Source of the DNA: Microbispora sp. H13382
GTDB taxonomy: Bacteria > Actinomycetota > Actinomycetes > Streptosporangiales > Streptosporangiaceae
Direction: 5' to 3'
NCBI RefSeq assembly: GCF_014161445.1
Contig: NZ_JABBXA010000005.1
Span: 186,001-250,000, forward strand
Length of the DNA: 64,000 nt
Shown here piece after piece: positions 1 to 11,232 of this stretch; within the stretch, counting starts at the first letter, position 1, and every line of letters begins with the position of its first letter. Position numbers and translations under genes: made by a program. The notes beneath the pieces were generated by a model, which was not told the origin of the DNA, searched no databases, and was given only the letters and a program-made list of their open reading frames with translations.

Positions 1-91
1 GCTGCGCGCCACGGGCACGGAGCCGGCCGTGGCGGTCACGATCGCCGCGACACGCCGGAGACGCCGGATTGGTGAACATCACCGACAGTAA
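1..91 (+). CDS. ComF family protein, C-terminal end (partial)
   Basis: The frame open at the left edge (first full codon at base 2) ends at TAA 89-91. The visible tail, LRATGTEPAVAVTIAAT followed by an arginine-rich stretch, matches the end of ComF-type phosphoribosyltransferase-like proteins, where an 'ALRxxGAxxVxAAVxA.T' segment follows the catalytic loop. Position supports it: comF-like genes normally lie just upstream of hpf and secA in actinobacteria. Only about 29 residues are visible, so the catalytic part cannot be judged. Confidence 0.65.
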   Translation, partial: LRATGTEPAVAVTIAATRRRRRIGEHHRQ

Positions 92-618
92 AGACTCGTG
101 CAAGCCTGGGGCATCCCGCGGTGGAGCGGATCGCTGCCGGATTTGCGGCGACTTCCCTGCTCAATCCAGGTGTGGATGCCGCGCTGGCGGGGATTCCCAG
201 AACATGACCGCGAATTTTCCATCGGCCAGACGGCAACCGGGATCACGCAAAGTGATCGTTTAGCCGATCTCCTGGCTGACATTCGAGGCGGTAGCGACTA
301 GCGTTCAGACATGGCACCCGTTCGGGTCCGTGGTTGCGCCGGGCCGACTCCATCGCGGAGTCCGGCCTGGTTAGCCGATGCCAGCCGCAGGCGAAACGGC
401 CCACGTAAGGCGACTCTTGGTCGACCGATCACGGTGCGGCTTAGGAGTAAGTCCTGCCCTCCCGGGGGTCCAGATGTCCCCCGTCAGAGGAGAAGGGTAG
501 TAGTGGCGAGTGAGCTGCGAATCTCTCAGCAGGCGAATGTGGGGACGAAGACCAGGTCGGCCGGACGGGTGTCCAAGGAGCGCGTGCACCACCGTCGATG
601 TGCGAAGGGGGGCTTTGC
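92..618. other. Intergenic region upstream of hpf
   Basis: This is a stretch of 527 bases between the ComF end and hpf with no convincing gene. Short frames here have ordinary shadow composition. One weak exception is a GTG at 503 with a purine-rich GGAGAAGGG 5 bases upstream, which would encode a 58-residue basic peptide overlapping the hpf start out of frame. I do not call it. The length suggests a long regulated hpf leader, but I found no specific operator or riboswitch. Confidence 0.5.
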
Positions 619-1287
619 GTGGAAATCATCGTCAAGGGACGGCACACCACTGTGGGTGACCGGTTCCGCGATCAAGTGACGTCCAAGCTGGCCAGGATCC
701 AGAAGCTCAACAACAAGCTCATCCAGATCGACGTAGAGGTCTCAAAGGAGCCCAATCACCGGCAAAGCGGGCAACGTGAACGGGTGGAGCTGACGATCCA
801 CTCGCGGGGCCCCGCCATCCGCGCCGAGGCCTGTGCGGACGACCGGTTCTCGGCGCTGGACATCGCCATCGGCAAGCTGGAGGAGCGGCTGAGGCGCCTC
901 GCCGACCGCCGCAAGATCCACCATGGGAAGAACTATCCTCGCTCGGTCGCCTCGTACACCGCGGTGGCGGAGGTCCAGGGGGAGATCCAGACCCTCCGGG
1001 AGGAACCGGAGCCGGCACCGGTCGCCGAGATCCCGGCGGAGACCGCAGCGGAGCGGGGCGCGAGCTTCGAGCCCATCGTGCCCATCGAGATGGACGGCGA
1101 AGGACCGCTGATCGTTCGCGAGAAGTTCCACAAGGCCGACCCCATGACGATCGACCAGGCGCTCCTGGAGATGGAGCTGGTGGGTCACGACTTCTACCTC
1201 TTCCGGGACAAGGAAGGGGGCCAGCCGAGCGTCGTCTACCGCCGGCGCGGCTATGACTACGGAGTCCTCAGGCTCGTCGAGAGCTAG
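619..1287 (+). CDS. hpf: Ribosome hibernation-promoting factor, long form (HPF)
   Basis: This is a 222-residue long-form hibernation factor that dimerises 70S ribosomes into inactive particles under stress. The N-terminal HPF/YfiA domain (about 1-105) starts EIIVKGRHTTVGDRFRDQV; an acidic linker (about 120-160) follows. The C-terminal domain (about 165-222) holds the signature REKFHKADPMTIDQALLEME and ends with the typical 'vVYRRrdydYGvl' block. I chose GTG 619 over ATG 598 because a purine run (604-611) sits 7 bases upstream and family members begin with this V/MEIIVKGR motif. It is followed by a strong terminator and is probably monocistronic. Confidence 0.95.
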   Translation: MEIIVKGRHTTVGDRFRDQVTSKLARIQKLNNKLIQIDVEVSKEPNHRQSGQRERVELTIHSRGPAIRAEACADDRFSALDIAIGKLEERLRRLADRRKIHHGKNYPRSVASYTAVAEVQGEIQTLREEPEPAPVAEIPAETAAERGASFEPIVPIEMDGEGPLIVREKFHKADPMTIDQALLEMELVGHDFYLFRDKEGGQPSVVYRRRGYDYGVLRLVES

Positions 1288-1299
1288 CTTCCGCGAGGC

Positions 1300-1327
1300 G
1301 CCCCGGCCCGGACATCTGGGCCGGGGC
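1300..1327 (+). terminator. Hairpin terminator after hpf
   Basis: This is a perfect 10-bp GC stem (GCCCCGGCCC / GGGCCGGGGC) with an 8-base loop, 13 bases after the hpf stop. It has no T-tract, which is usual for actinomycete terminators. Confidence 0.8.
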
Positions 1328-1449
1328 TCCGCACATCCGGGAACAAACCGGGCGGAGAGGGACGGGACGGGCGCAACAAGATCCCTAACCACCCTGGCGC
1401 CCGTGTAATGATGGCGATCCAGCGTCCTTGGCCCCCGCAAGGAGGTTCC

Positions 1450-2154
1450 GTGACCCGACCCGACGAGGCGGCCCGAGCAGCCGGTCGAAGCGAGCCGATC
1501 CGTGTGCTGATCGTCGACGATCACGCGCTGATCCGCCGCAGTCTGGAGCTCGCGCTGGCCGCGGAGGCGGACATCGAGGTGGTAGGCGAGGCGAACGACG
1601 GCCAGGAGGCGGTCGAGCTCGCGGACCGGTTGATGCCGGACGTGGTCCTGATGGACGTCCGCATGCCGAGGCTGGACGGCATCGGGGCGACCCGGAAGAT
1701 CAAGGAGTCGGTGCCGAGCACCCGGATCATCATGCTGACGGTCAGCGACGAGGAGGAGGACCTCTTCGAGGCGATCAAGGCCGGTGCCACCGGATACCTG
1801 CTCAAGGACGTCCAGATCGACGAGGTGCCCGACGCCGTGCGCGGCGTCCACGAGGGTCAGTCGCTCATCAACCCCGCCATGGCGGCCAAGTTGATCAGCG
1901 AGTTCGCGAACATGAGCCGCAAGGAGGCCGAGCGGCCTCCCCAGCTCCCGGTTCCCCGCCTGACCGACCGGGAGATGGAGGTCCTGCGCCTCGTCGCGAA
2001 GGGCATGAACAACCGCGAGATCGCCAAGGACCTGTTCATCTCCGAGAACACGGTGAAGAACCACGTCCGCAACATCCTGGAGAAGCTCCAGCTCCACTCG
2101 CGCATGGAGGCCGTGGTCTATGCCGTGCGCGAGCGGCTGCTGGAGATCACCTGA
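1450..2154 (+). CDS. NarL/FixJ-family response regulator
   Basis: This is a 234-residue two-component regulator. The receiver domain (about 17-135) shows the acidic pair VDD near residue 23, phospho-acceptor D69 in VLMDVRMP, the conserved T/S (MLTVSD) and K (LLKD). The LuxR-type helix-turn-helix (about 165-230) reads LTDREMEVLRLVAKG then NNREIAKDL and ENTVKNHVRNIL. GTG 1450 is chosen because AAGGAGG (1439-1445) is ideally spaced; ATG 1408 upstream has no such site. No histidine kinase is adjacent, so it is an orphan regulator here. The same gene lies between hpf and secA in Streptomyces, so position is conserved, but target genes cannot be inferred. Confidence 0.92.
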   Translation: MTRPDEAARAAGRSEPIRVLIVDDHALIRRSLELALAAEADIEVVGEANDGQEAVELADRLMPDVVLMDVRMPRLDGIGATRKIKESVPSTRIIMLTVSDEEEDLFEAIKAGATGYLLKDVQIDEVPDAVRGVHEGQSLINPAMAAKLISEFANMSRKEAERPPQLPVPRLTDREMEVLRLVAKGMNNREIAKDLFISENTVKNHVRNILEKLQLHSRMEAVVYAVRERLLEIT

Positions 2155-2206
2155 GCGGGGTGACCGCGTCGTCCGTCGTCATGGCGTCCGCTGCCGGAAC
2201 AGGTCC

Positions 2207-3466
2207 TTAGGGGGCGCCTGGCGACTGCCTGGCCGGTGCCCGCTCGGGACCGCGGGCCACGGCGGCGCGCAACGGGCCCTCCAGGTCCGGTGCGGCGACC
2301 CGCTCCACCCGCACGTCGGTGCAGCCGACCCAGCTCGCGGCCTCCCACAGGGCGTCGCTCATCGCCTCCACGGCCCGCCCGCGGCCGCCGCCCGGCTCGA
2401 AGCCGACCTGCCGGGCGACCAGCGTGGCGCCCTCACGGGCCGGGTCGACCCGGCCGATGATCCGCCCGCCCGCGAGCACCGGCATCGCGAAGTAGCCGTG
2501 CACCCGCTTGTCCCTCGGGACGTACGCCTCCAGGCGGTGGTTGAGGCCGAACACGCGCTCCGCCCGCGCCCGCTCCCAGATGAGCGAGTCGAACGGCGAC
2601 AGCGGCGTGGTGCGGTGCCGCCCGCGCGGCTCGCTCTCCAGCGCCGCGGGATCGGCCCAGGCGTTCGGCCCGCCCACGTCCGCGCCGCGCCGGGCGGGCC
2701 AGCCCGACACGCGTACGGGCACGAGGCCGGCCGCGCCGCTCAGCAGCGCATCGTCGAGCATGGCGGCGTGCCCGCCCTTGACGCGGGTGAAGTCGACCAG
2801 GTCCGCCCTGGTCGCCACGCCGAGCGACCGCCCGGCGATCGCGGTCAGCCGGGCCACGCACTCCTCGTCGGGCAGGTCCTGGGCGAGCAGGTCCGCCGGG
2901 ACCGCGCGCTCTGCCAGCTCGTAGACGCGCCGCCAGCCGACGCGGCGGGTGCAGACGACCTCACCGACGTCGAGCAGGAACTCGATGGCGATCTTGGTGT
3001 CCGACCAGTCCCACCACGGGCCCCCATTCTTGGCGCCGCCGATGTCGGCCGTCGTCAGCGGGCCGTCCGTGCGCACCTGCTCCAGGACCTTGTCGACGAC
3101 GGGCGGCACCTCGTGCCAGCGGAACCGCCGCTCCCGGTAGGCCCGGCGGCGGAAGGCGTACAGCGGCCACTGCTCGATGGGCAGGACGCAGGCGGCGTGG
3201 CACCAGTACTCGAAGGCCCGGGCGGGGTCGTCCCAGTAGGCCCGCTCGACCGCGGCGCGCCCGACCGCCCCGAGGCGCGCGTACGCGACGAGCTCGTGGG
3301 AGCGGGCGAGGACGGAGATGGTGTCGAGCTGGACGGCGCCGACGCGCCGCAGCATGGCGGAGACACCGCCGCCGCGGGCTGCGGCGCCGAGGAAACCCTG
3401 GGCCCGGAGGATGATCCTGCGGGCCTCGTCAGCGGTGAGATCGGCGGTCAGGTCGGTCACAGCCAC
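2207..3466 (-). CDS. YcaQ/AlkZ-like winged-helix DNA glycosylase family protein
   Basis: This 419-residue protein belongs to the HTH_42 (winged-helix) superfamily that includes AlkZ and E. coli YcaQ, glycosylases that unhook interstrand crosslinks. The motif GAVQLDTISVLARSHELV (near residue 45) carries the Q-x-D pair characteristic of the YcaQ/AlkX branch rather than the Q-x-Q of AlkZ. Further family blocks are AFEYWCHAACVLP and a central winged-helix segment around LTTADIGG. Start is GTG 3466 or GTG 3460; neither has a ribosome-binding site, and a TAGCAT box just upstream suggests a leaderless transcript. It lies in a conserved block between hpf and secA. Specificity is inferred from family only. 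Confidence 0.85.
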   Translation of the reverse strand: MAVTDLTADLTADEARRIILRAQGFLGAAARGGGVSAMLRRVGAVQLDTISVLARSHELVAYARLGAVGRAAVERAYWDDPARAFEYWCHAACVLPIEQWPLYAFRRRAYRERRFRWHEVPPVVDKVLEQVRTDGPLTTADIGGAKNGGPWWDWSDTKIAIEFLLDVGEVVCTRRVGWRRVYELAERAVPADLLAQDLPDEECVARLTAIAGRSLGVATRADLVDFTRVKGGHAAMLDDALLSGAAGLVPVRVSGWPARRGADVGGPNAWADPAALESEPRGRHRTTPLSPFDSLIWERARAERVFGLNHRLEAYVPRDKRVHGYFAMPVLAGGRIIGRVDPAREGATLVARQVGFEPGGGRGRAVEAMSDALWEAASWVGCTDVRVERVAAPDLEGPLRAAVARGPERAPARQSPGAP

Positions 3467-3529
3467 AGATGCTAGACGCCGTGACCGACAAAACGCTTAC
3501 GGTGGTTCGGGTTCGGGTCCGGGTCGACC

Positions 3530-3802
3530 TCAGGAGGTGATCGACCGGTGCTCGAACGGCGAGTGGTGCTCCTGGACCGGAACCTCCCGGGGGGCGTCCA
3601 CGATCACGTCCGAGAAGATGTCGAACGCGAGCGCGAGGAGCCCGCCGACGGCGCAGATGCCCACGCCGATCCAGACGAAGAGCCAACTCGGGCCGAGGGT
3701 CAGCGCCACGCCCCCGACGGTGAAGCCGATGAGGATGATGGAGACGGCGAGCCAAGATTTGGCGCTACCCGCGTGGCTGCCCTGGTGTCCGCTCTGTGCC
3801 AT
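3530..3802 (-). CDS. Small HGxxPAAW-like membrane protein
   Basis: This is a 90-residue protein starting MAQSGHQGSHAGSAKSW. The His/Gly-rich N-terminus before a Trp resembles the actinobacterial HGxxPAAW family, although the exact motif is degenerate here. Two hydrophobic segments (about 19-37 and 42-63) are separated by a very short loop, followed by an Asp/Glu/His-rich cytosolic tail. Start at ATG 3802 is preferred over the upstream in-frame codon at 3841 because the shorter form matches the family beginning. Function is unknown. It is transcribed convergently to nothing and divergently from secA. Confidence 0.7.
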   Translation of the reverse strand: MAQSGHQGSHAGSAKSWLAVSIILIGFTVGGVALTLGPSWLFVWIGVGICAVGGLLALAFDIFSDVIVDAPREVPVQEHHSPFEHRSITS

Positions 3803-4021
3803 ACCCCGTTTTCTACCTGATGGCAGAGGTGGTCGGAACATCGGGGGATCCTTGGGCGCGGTTTTCCCCTTATGAGTTACGCGATTGTGCCGCGGCGCTC
3901 CGTCGATAGCAGGTGGGTGTGTCTGGTACTGGAACCGCCTACGATGGCTAGCGGGGAAGTATGTCTCGTCCTCACACCCCGGTGATCGGCCGGGGTAGAC
4001 CTGCGAGGAGCTTTACTAAAA

Positions 4022-6823
<2,802 letters not shown>

Positions 6824-6837
6824 CGTGACCTGAGAAC

Positions 6838-6867
6838 GGACCCCGCCGGGCCTGCCCGGCGGGGTCC
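6838..6867 (+). terminator. Hairpin terminator after secA
   Basis: A 13-bp perfect stem (GGACCCCGCCGGG / CCCGGCGGGGTCC) with a 4-base loop begins 14 bases after the secA stop and is followed by a short TTC tract. Confidence 0.9.
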
Positions 6868-6888
6868 TTCGCGTCACGGGGGCCCCGG

Positions 6889-7344
6889 TCACGCGGTCTC
6901 GAACTCGGTGACGAGCCACTGCACGCCCTGCCGCTCCAGTCGTACGGCGAGCACGTGGCTGCGCGGCCCGCAGTGGACGAGCAGGCACATCTCGATCGCG
7001 CCGTCGCGGGGGCGTTGTACATGGGGAAGACCTGTCAGCGGCGGCCGCTCGGCGTCGATCATCTTCCCGGCCCGGACCAGTTCGCGGTAGGCCCGCTCGG
7101 TGAGCCGTCCGGCGACGGTCTCCGGAGGCCTGCGGCCCGCCAGGACCTCCGCGAGCGCCTGGCCGAGCCCCCGCAGGCGGCGCTCGTCCGTGGGCGTGCC
7201 CGTACGGCGCGGGACCGGGGCCAGGGCCAGCGCGCCGTACGTGCCGGGGCGCGGCGTGATGTGGCCGCCGCCGTCGCGCTCGTCGTACGGAGGATCGGCC
7301 GGGGGGACGGACGTGAGCCGTGGCAGGGGGACGGGCTTGGGCAT
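6889..7344 (-). CDS. Rv3235 family protein
   Basis: This 151-residue protein of unknown function is found beside secA across actinobacteria. The N-terminal 50 residues are Pro/Arg-rich and look disordered. The conserved C-terminal part (about 55-151) includes LGQALAEVLAGRRP, a central region ending GLPHVQRPRDGAIEMCLLVH, and the closing RLERQGVQWLVTEFETA. There is no signal peptide or membrane segment. It is convergent with secA and separated by the secA terminator. The family name rests on gene position plus the C-terminal pattern. Confidence 0.8.
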   Translation of the reverse strand: MPKPVPLPRLTSVPPADPPYDERDGGGHITPRPGTYGALALAPVPRRTGTPTDERRLRGLGQALAEVLAGRRPPETVAGRLTERAYRELVRAGKMIDAERPPLTGLPHVQRPRDGAIEMCLLVHCGPRSHVLAVRLERQGVQWLVTEFETA

Positions 7345-7551
7345 CGGGACTCCGCTCTCGTGCGCAGTGAACCTGACGCCTAATAGAGGTTGCGGTCATC
7401 CCTCCTGATACCGGGCACGCCAACTTTGCCGCGTGGCGGGCCTTTGTGCCGAGGTTCGTCCGGGAAATCCCCTCGGGTTGGCGTGAGCCGCTCGGATTCG
7501 CGCATGGTCTGATCGACGATTAACGGCATCCGCAACCACGGGAAACACAAC

Positions 7552-7580
7552 AGGGGCGCCCGGGATCACCGGGCGCCCCT
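7552..7580 (-). terminator. Hairpin terminator after the PTS EIIC gene
   Basis: A perfect 12-bp stem (AGGGGCGCCCGG / CCGGGCGCCCCT) with a 5-base loop lies 25 bases downstream of the minus-strand EIIC stop. It probably ends the dasR-EIIC transcript. Confidence 0.85.
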
Positions 7581-7605
7581 GCTCCCTGAGAGGGGACGTG
7601 ACGCG

Positions 7606-8940
7606 TCAGGCGCGGGCCCGCGCCGTCTCGGCGCTCTCCCCGGAGTCCACGTCGGGCTCCGGTTCCCGGCCGGGCGTCATGATGTTCAGCTTCTTGATGA
7701 GGAAGCTGAAGACCACGTAGTAGAGGACGAAGTAGACGATGCCGATCAGCATGATCAGCCAGAAGTTGTGCGTGTTGTCCTTCGTCGCGTTCAGGGCGGC
7801 GTCGATCGCACCGGCGGAGAACCCGAAGCCGAGCCGTCCGTCGAGAGCGGCGACCAGGGCCATCGAGACGCCGGTGAGCAGCGCGTGCACCGCGAACAGG
7901 ATCGGGGCCACGAAGATGAAGGCGAACTCGATCGGCTCGGTGATGCCGGTGACGAACGAGATCAGGGCCGTGGAGATCATGATGCTGCCGATGGCGGCGC
8001 GGCGGTTCGACGGCGCGGCCCGCCACATGGCGATCGCGGCGGCCGGCAGGCCGAACATCATGACCGGGAAGAAGCCCGCCATGAAAGCTCCGGCGCCGTC
8101 CTGGCCGGCGAAGTAGCAGTTCAGGTCGCCCGCGGCCTGGGTCGCGCCGACGGTGCACTCCGGCACGGTGAACCAGACGATCGAGTTGACGAAGTGGTGC
8201 AGACCGAAGGGGATGAGGCCCCTGTTCACGATCCCATAGATGCCCGCACCGAGTGTCGAGTGAGTGGCCAGCCAGTCGCCGAAGTTGGTCAGGCCCTGCC
8301 CGATCGGCGGCCAGACAAGGCCGAAGACGACGCCGAGGATCAGTCCGGCCAGCGCGGTGAGGATCGGCACGAAGCGGCGGCCGCCGAAGAACGCGAGGTA
8401 GGCGGGCAGCTTGGTCCGGTAGTACCGCTGCCAGAGGATGGCCGCGACGAGGCCCATGAGGATGCCGCCGAGCACTCCGGTCGGGTTGGCCGATGCCAGG
8501 TTGAGCGCTTCGGCCGGCTTGCCGTCCGCTCCCAGGACGGTCTGCGCCACCTTCTTGTGCACCGCCGCGTCCGCGGAGGCGTCGAAGAACATCAGGTGGG
8601 TGACCCGGTCCCAGACGAGGTAGCCGACCACGGCCGCCAGGGCGGTCGAGCCGTCGGCCCGCCGGGCGAAGCCGACCGCCACACCGATCGCGAACAGCAG
8701 CGGCAGCGCGTCGAACAGGGCGCCGCCCGCGCCGCCGATGACCTGTGCGATCTTGTCGAGCGTCGCGTTGTCCGTACGGCCGAGGAGGTCGTCCTGGCCG
8801 ATCCGGAGAAGGAGAGCCGCGGCGGGCAGCGCCGCGATCGGGAGCATCAGGGAACGGCCGATACGGGACAGCGCGGTCATCACCGCGTTCTGGTTCGAGG
8901 GCGCGGCCGGCAGGCCCGCGTCGGCGGAGGTGGAACTCAT
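7606..8940 (-). CDS. PTS transporter subunit EIIC, glucose/N-acetylglucosamine family
   Basis: This 444-residue membrane permease of the glucose superfamily phosphotransferase system imports the sugar while EIIB phosphorylates it. It consists of the EIIC domain only. The N-terminal segment SLMLPIAALPAAALLLRIGQ is the family hallmark, and GITEPIEFAFIFVAPILF (near residue 320) is the conserved sugar-binding loop. About ten hydrophobic segments are present, and the C-terminal tail is short and Glu-rich. It lies 28 bases downstream of the DasR-like gene on the same strand, so the two are probably cotranscribed. N-acetylglucosamine is the likely substrate, as for NagE2, from the dre-like operators and neighbouring deaminase; glucose cannot be excluded. 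Confidence 0.93.
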   Translation of the reverse strand: MSSTSADAGLPAAPSNQNAVMTALSRIGRSLMLPIAALPAAALLLRIGQDDLLGRTDNATLDKIAQVIGGAGGALFDALPLLFAIGVAVGFARRADGSTALAAVVGYLVWDRVTHLMFFDASADAAVHKKVAQTVLGADGKPAEALNLASANPTGVLGGILMGLVAAILWQRYYRTKLPAYLAFFGGRRFVPILTALAGLILGVVFGLVWPPIGQGLTNFGDWLATHSTLGAGIYGIVNRGLIPFGLHHFVNSIVWFTVPECTVGATQAAGDLNCYFAGQDGAGAFMAGFFPVMMFGLPAAAIAMWRAAPSNRRAAIGSIMISTALISFVTGITEPIEFAFIFVAPILFAVHALLTGVSMALVAALDGRLGFGFSAGAIDAALNATKDNTHNFWLIMLIGIVYFVLYYVVFSFLIKKLNIMTPGREPEPDVDSGESAETARARA

Positions 8941-8968
8941 CGGGTGTTCCTCCAGGGTGGGGGGACTA

Positions 8969-9709
8969 CTAGAGGCGTCTGGCCGGGGCTCCGAGGAGCG
9001 TCCGGAGCTGGTAGCGGTCGGCGCGATAGGTGGAGACGCCGAGTTCGGCGCAGACCCCGCCGGCGAAGGACCGGCGCTGCAGCAGCAGCACGGCCCCGCC
9101 CCGGGGCAGTTTGAGCAGGTCGGCGTCGCTCGGATCGGCGACGCCGCCGTCGATGGTCAGCTCCCCGGCGTCCATGACGAGTCCGTAGCGCGACTCGAGC
9201 AGGGAGTACAGGGATCGTCCGGTCAGGTCGTAGGTGTCGAGATCGGGCGCGAGCGCGACCGGGATGTGGGCGCGCTCGATGCTCAGCGGTTCCCCGTCCG
9301 CCGTGCGCAGCCGCTCGATGAAGTGGACGGCGTCTCCCGGCTGGATGCCGAGCTGCCGTGCGAGGTGGGCACTGGCCCGGACCACCCGCCGGTCCAGGTC
9401 ACGGGAGCCCGGCTCCATGCCGCGCGCCCGCATGTCGTCGGTGAAGGAGGTGAGTTGGAGCGCCAGCTCGATCTTCGGCCGGGCCACGAACGTGCCCTTG
9501 CCGGGGACCCGGTGCAACCGGCCCTCGGACACCAGGTGGTCGACGGCCTGCCGTACCGTCATACGGGACAGGTCATAACGCTGGCTCAGGTCACGCTCGG
9601 AGGGGATCGCCGCGCCGATCGGCAGCTCGTTGCTCTCGATGAGGTCGAGCAGGATCTCCCGTAGCTGGAAATACTTGGGCACCGGGCTGTCCGGATCGAT
9701 CTGGGCCAC
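8969..9709 (-). CDS. dasR: GntR/HutC-family regulator, DasR-like
   Basis: This 246-residue repressor has an N-terminal GntR winged helix (about 10-75: IPSERDLSQRYDLSRMTVRQ, then a GKGTFV wing) and a C-terminal UTRA effector domain (about 90-240). DasR senses glucosamine-6-phosphate and controls amino-sugar uptake and, in Streptomyces, development and antibiotic synthesis. The assignment rests on domain architecture, location between the EIIC and deaminase genes, and two dre-like palindromes (9760-9781 and 12314-12325). It would autoregulate from the shared intergenic region. Start GTG/ATG at 9709 follows GGGAGGG. Its range of targets outside this locus cannot be seen here. Confidence 0.9.
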   Translation of the reverse strand: MAQIDPDSPVPKYFQLREILLDLIESNELPIGAAIPSERDLSQRYDLSRMTVRQAVDHLVSEGRLHRVPGKGTFVARPKIELALQLTSFTDDMRARGMEPGSRDLDRRVVRASAHLARQLGIQPGDAVHFIERLRTADGEPLSIERAHIPVALAPDLDTYDLTGRSLYSLLESRYGLVMDAGELTIDGGVADPSDADLLKLPRGGAVLLLQRRSFAGGVCAELGVSTYRADRYQLRTLLGAPARRL

Positions 9710-9759
9710 TGATCCCTCCCCTCTCGCTCTGGATCGTCCGAATAAGTTAAGGTTCTTAC

Positions 9760-9781
9760 TGGTCTAGTCCGGACTAGACCA
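9760..9781. promoter_or_regulatory. Double dre-like operator (DasR site)
   Basis: A perfect 22-bp palindrome has 11-bp arms TGGTCTAGTCC / GGACTAGACCA and no spacer. Each half resembles the DasR dre core TGGTCTAGACCA (10 of 12 positions in either direction), so it reads as two overlapping dre sites. It lies between the divergent dasR and SIS-domain genes, 51 bases before the dasR start, and could control both directions. Confidence 0.85.
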
Positions 9782-9862
9782 CAGCCGGGAAATGTGTGTC
9801 AATGTATGGGCCGGCGACGGATCGATAACGGACAAATCTCGCCAAGCAAGGGATGATCATCG

Positions 9863-10897
9863 ATGACGACCAGAATGCGCGGTGAGATCGCCGAGCAGCC
9901 CGCGGCGATCCGGGCGACGCTGGACGCCCTCCTCCCGAGGACCGGCGACGTCGAGGCGGTCGCGCGCGGCACCCGGCACCTGCTGTTCGTCGCCCGCGGG
10001 ACCTCGGACAACGCGGCGGTCTACGGCCGCTACCTGATCGAGTCGCGGGCGGGCCGGATGGCCGCGATGGGCGCGCCCTCCGTGGCCACCACCTACCGCC
10101 GCAGGCTCGACCTCGACGGGGTGCTCGCCGTGGGCCTGTCCCAGTCCGGCCGTACGGAGGAGATCGTCGAGACCCTCCAGTGGGCGAAGGACTGCGGCGC
10201 GAAGACCGTCGCGATCACCAACGGCGGCGAGGAGTCGCCGCTGGCCCAGGCCGCCGACCTCGCGCTGTGCACGCTCGCCGGCGAGGAGAAGGCCGTCCCG
10301 GCCACGAAGACCTACACGACCCAGCTCGCGGCGCTGGCCGTGCTCGCGATCGGCCTCGGCGCCGACGTGGACGCCGACGACCTGCGCAAGGTGCCGGACG
10401 CGGTGGAGAAGCTGGTCTCCGACCCCGGCGACCTGGACGCCGTGGTCGAGGGCCTGGCCGACAAGCCCGGCGTCGTCGTCTCCGGCCGCGGCCTGGCGTT
10501 CTCGACCGCGCTGGAGCTGGCGCTCAAGCTCAAGGAGGCGTGCTACCTGCACGCCATGGGCCTGTCGTACGCCGATCTGCTGCACGGCCCGATCGCGGTC
10601 GTGGACGCCGAGACCCCGGCGATCCTGGTGGCGGCGGGGCAGGGCCCGACACTGGCGGGCACGGTCGCGCTGGCCGAGCGGGTCACCGGCGCGGGCGCCG
10701 CCGCCTTCGGCGTCGGTGGCGGCGAACGGCTCGCCGCCGCCTCGACCGCCGCACTGAACGGTCCGGACCTGCCCGAGTGGGTGGCTCCGTTGGGACTCAT
10801 CGTCCCCGGGCAGTTGCTCACCGAAGCGCTCGCGCGCAGGCTCGGAATCGACCCCGATTCCCCCCGCGGTCTGAAGAAGGTCACCCAGACCGACTGA
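9863..10897 (+). CDS. SIS-domain amino-sugar phosphate deaminase/isomerase (NagB-II/AgaS-like)
   Basis: This 344-residue protein has tandem SIS domains (about 25-165 and 190-330), like the isomerase half of GlmS without the glutaminase. Key blocks are FVARGTSDNAAVYGRYLIES, SQSGRTEEIVETL and the GEEKAVPATKTYTTQ segment that binds sugar phosphate. It probably converts glucosamine-6-phosphate to fructose-6-phosphate and ammonia, linking PTS import to glycolysis. ATG 9863 follows AAGGGA. It is the first gene of a plus-strand run with EIIB 18 bases on. The dre-like palindrome upstream predicts DasR repression. Exact substrate is inferred from context. Confidence 0.88.
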   Translation: MTTRMRGEIAEQPAAIRATLDALLPRTGDVEAVARGTRHLLFVARGTSDNAAVYGRYLIESRAGRMAAMGAPSVATTYRRRLDLDGVLAVGLSQSGRTEEIVETLQWAKDCGAKTVAITNGGEESPLAQAADLALCTLAGEEKAVPATKTYTTQLAALAVLAIGLGADVDADDLRKVPDAVEKLVSDPGDLDAVVEGLADKPGVVVSGRGLAFSTALELALKLKEACYLHAMGLSYADLLHGPIAVVDAETPAILVAAGQGPTLAGTVALAERVTGAGAAAFGVGGGERLAAASTAALNGPDLPEWVAPLGLIVPGQLLTEALARRLGIDPDSPRGLKKVTQTD

Positions 10898-10915
10898 ACA
10901 ACAGGAGGATCCCCC

Positions 10916-11152
10916 ATGGCTGCAGACGCCGAGGCGATCATCGCCGGGCTCGGTGGCGCCGACAACATCATCGAGGTGGAGCCGTGCATCACCCGGCTGC
11001 GCACCGAGGTGCACGACGCCTCCAGGGTGGACCAGGCCGCGCTCAAGGCGGCCGGCGCCCACGGAGTGATGGCGGCGGGCAACGTCGTCCAGGTCGTGGT
11101 GGGCCCCGAGGCCGACACCATCGCCAGCGACATCGAGGACATCATCGGCTGA
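10916..11152 (+). CDS. PTS EIIB component, glucose/GlcNAc family
   Basis: This 78-residue free-standing EIIB carries phospho-acceptor Cys24 in the classic VEPCITRLR motif and the GVMAAGNVVQVVVGPEAD segment of the glucose-family IIB fold. It receives phosphate from EIIA and passes it to the sugar carried by the EIIC at 7606-8940. GGAGG lies 8 bases before ATG 10916. In Streptomyces the equivalent single-domain protein is NagF. Having IIA, IIB and IIC on three separate polypeptides is normal in actinomycetes and unlike the fused enterobacterial PtsG. Confidence 0.93.
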   Translation: MAADAEAIIAGLGGADNIIEVEPCITRLRTEVHDASRVDQAALKAAGAHGVMAAGNVVQVVVGPEADTIASDIEDIIG

Positions 11153-11168
11153 TCCGGGAGGTCACGGC

Positions 11169-11193
11169 AGGTCCGCCGGTATCCGGCGGACCT
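11169..11193 (+). terminator. Intercistronic hairpin between EIIB and EIIA
   Basis: A perfect 11-bp stem (AGGTCCGCCGG / CCGGCGGACCT) with a 3-base loop starts 17 bases after the EIIB stop. It could be a partial terminator or an RNA-stability element that lowers EIIA expression relative to EIIB. No T-tract follows. Confidence 0.6.
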
Positions 11194-11232
11194 ATCGGTG
11201 ACGCCTGCCCGGTCCCAGGGAAGGGCGCTTCA

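Noticed and set aside
503-679. Small GTG-initiated frame with a good purine-rich site overlapping the hpf start
   Set aside because: The 58-residue product has no recognisable feature, overlaps hpf out of frame, and the purine run could be coincidental. Conservation or ribosome profiling would be needed.
742-2097. 451-codon minus-strand frame across hpf and the response regulator
   Set aside because: It covers two genes with clear motifs on the other strand and has shadow-type composition.
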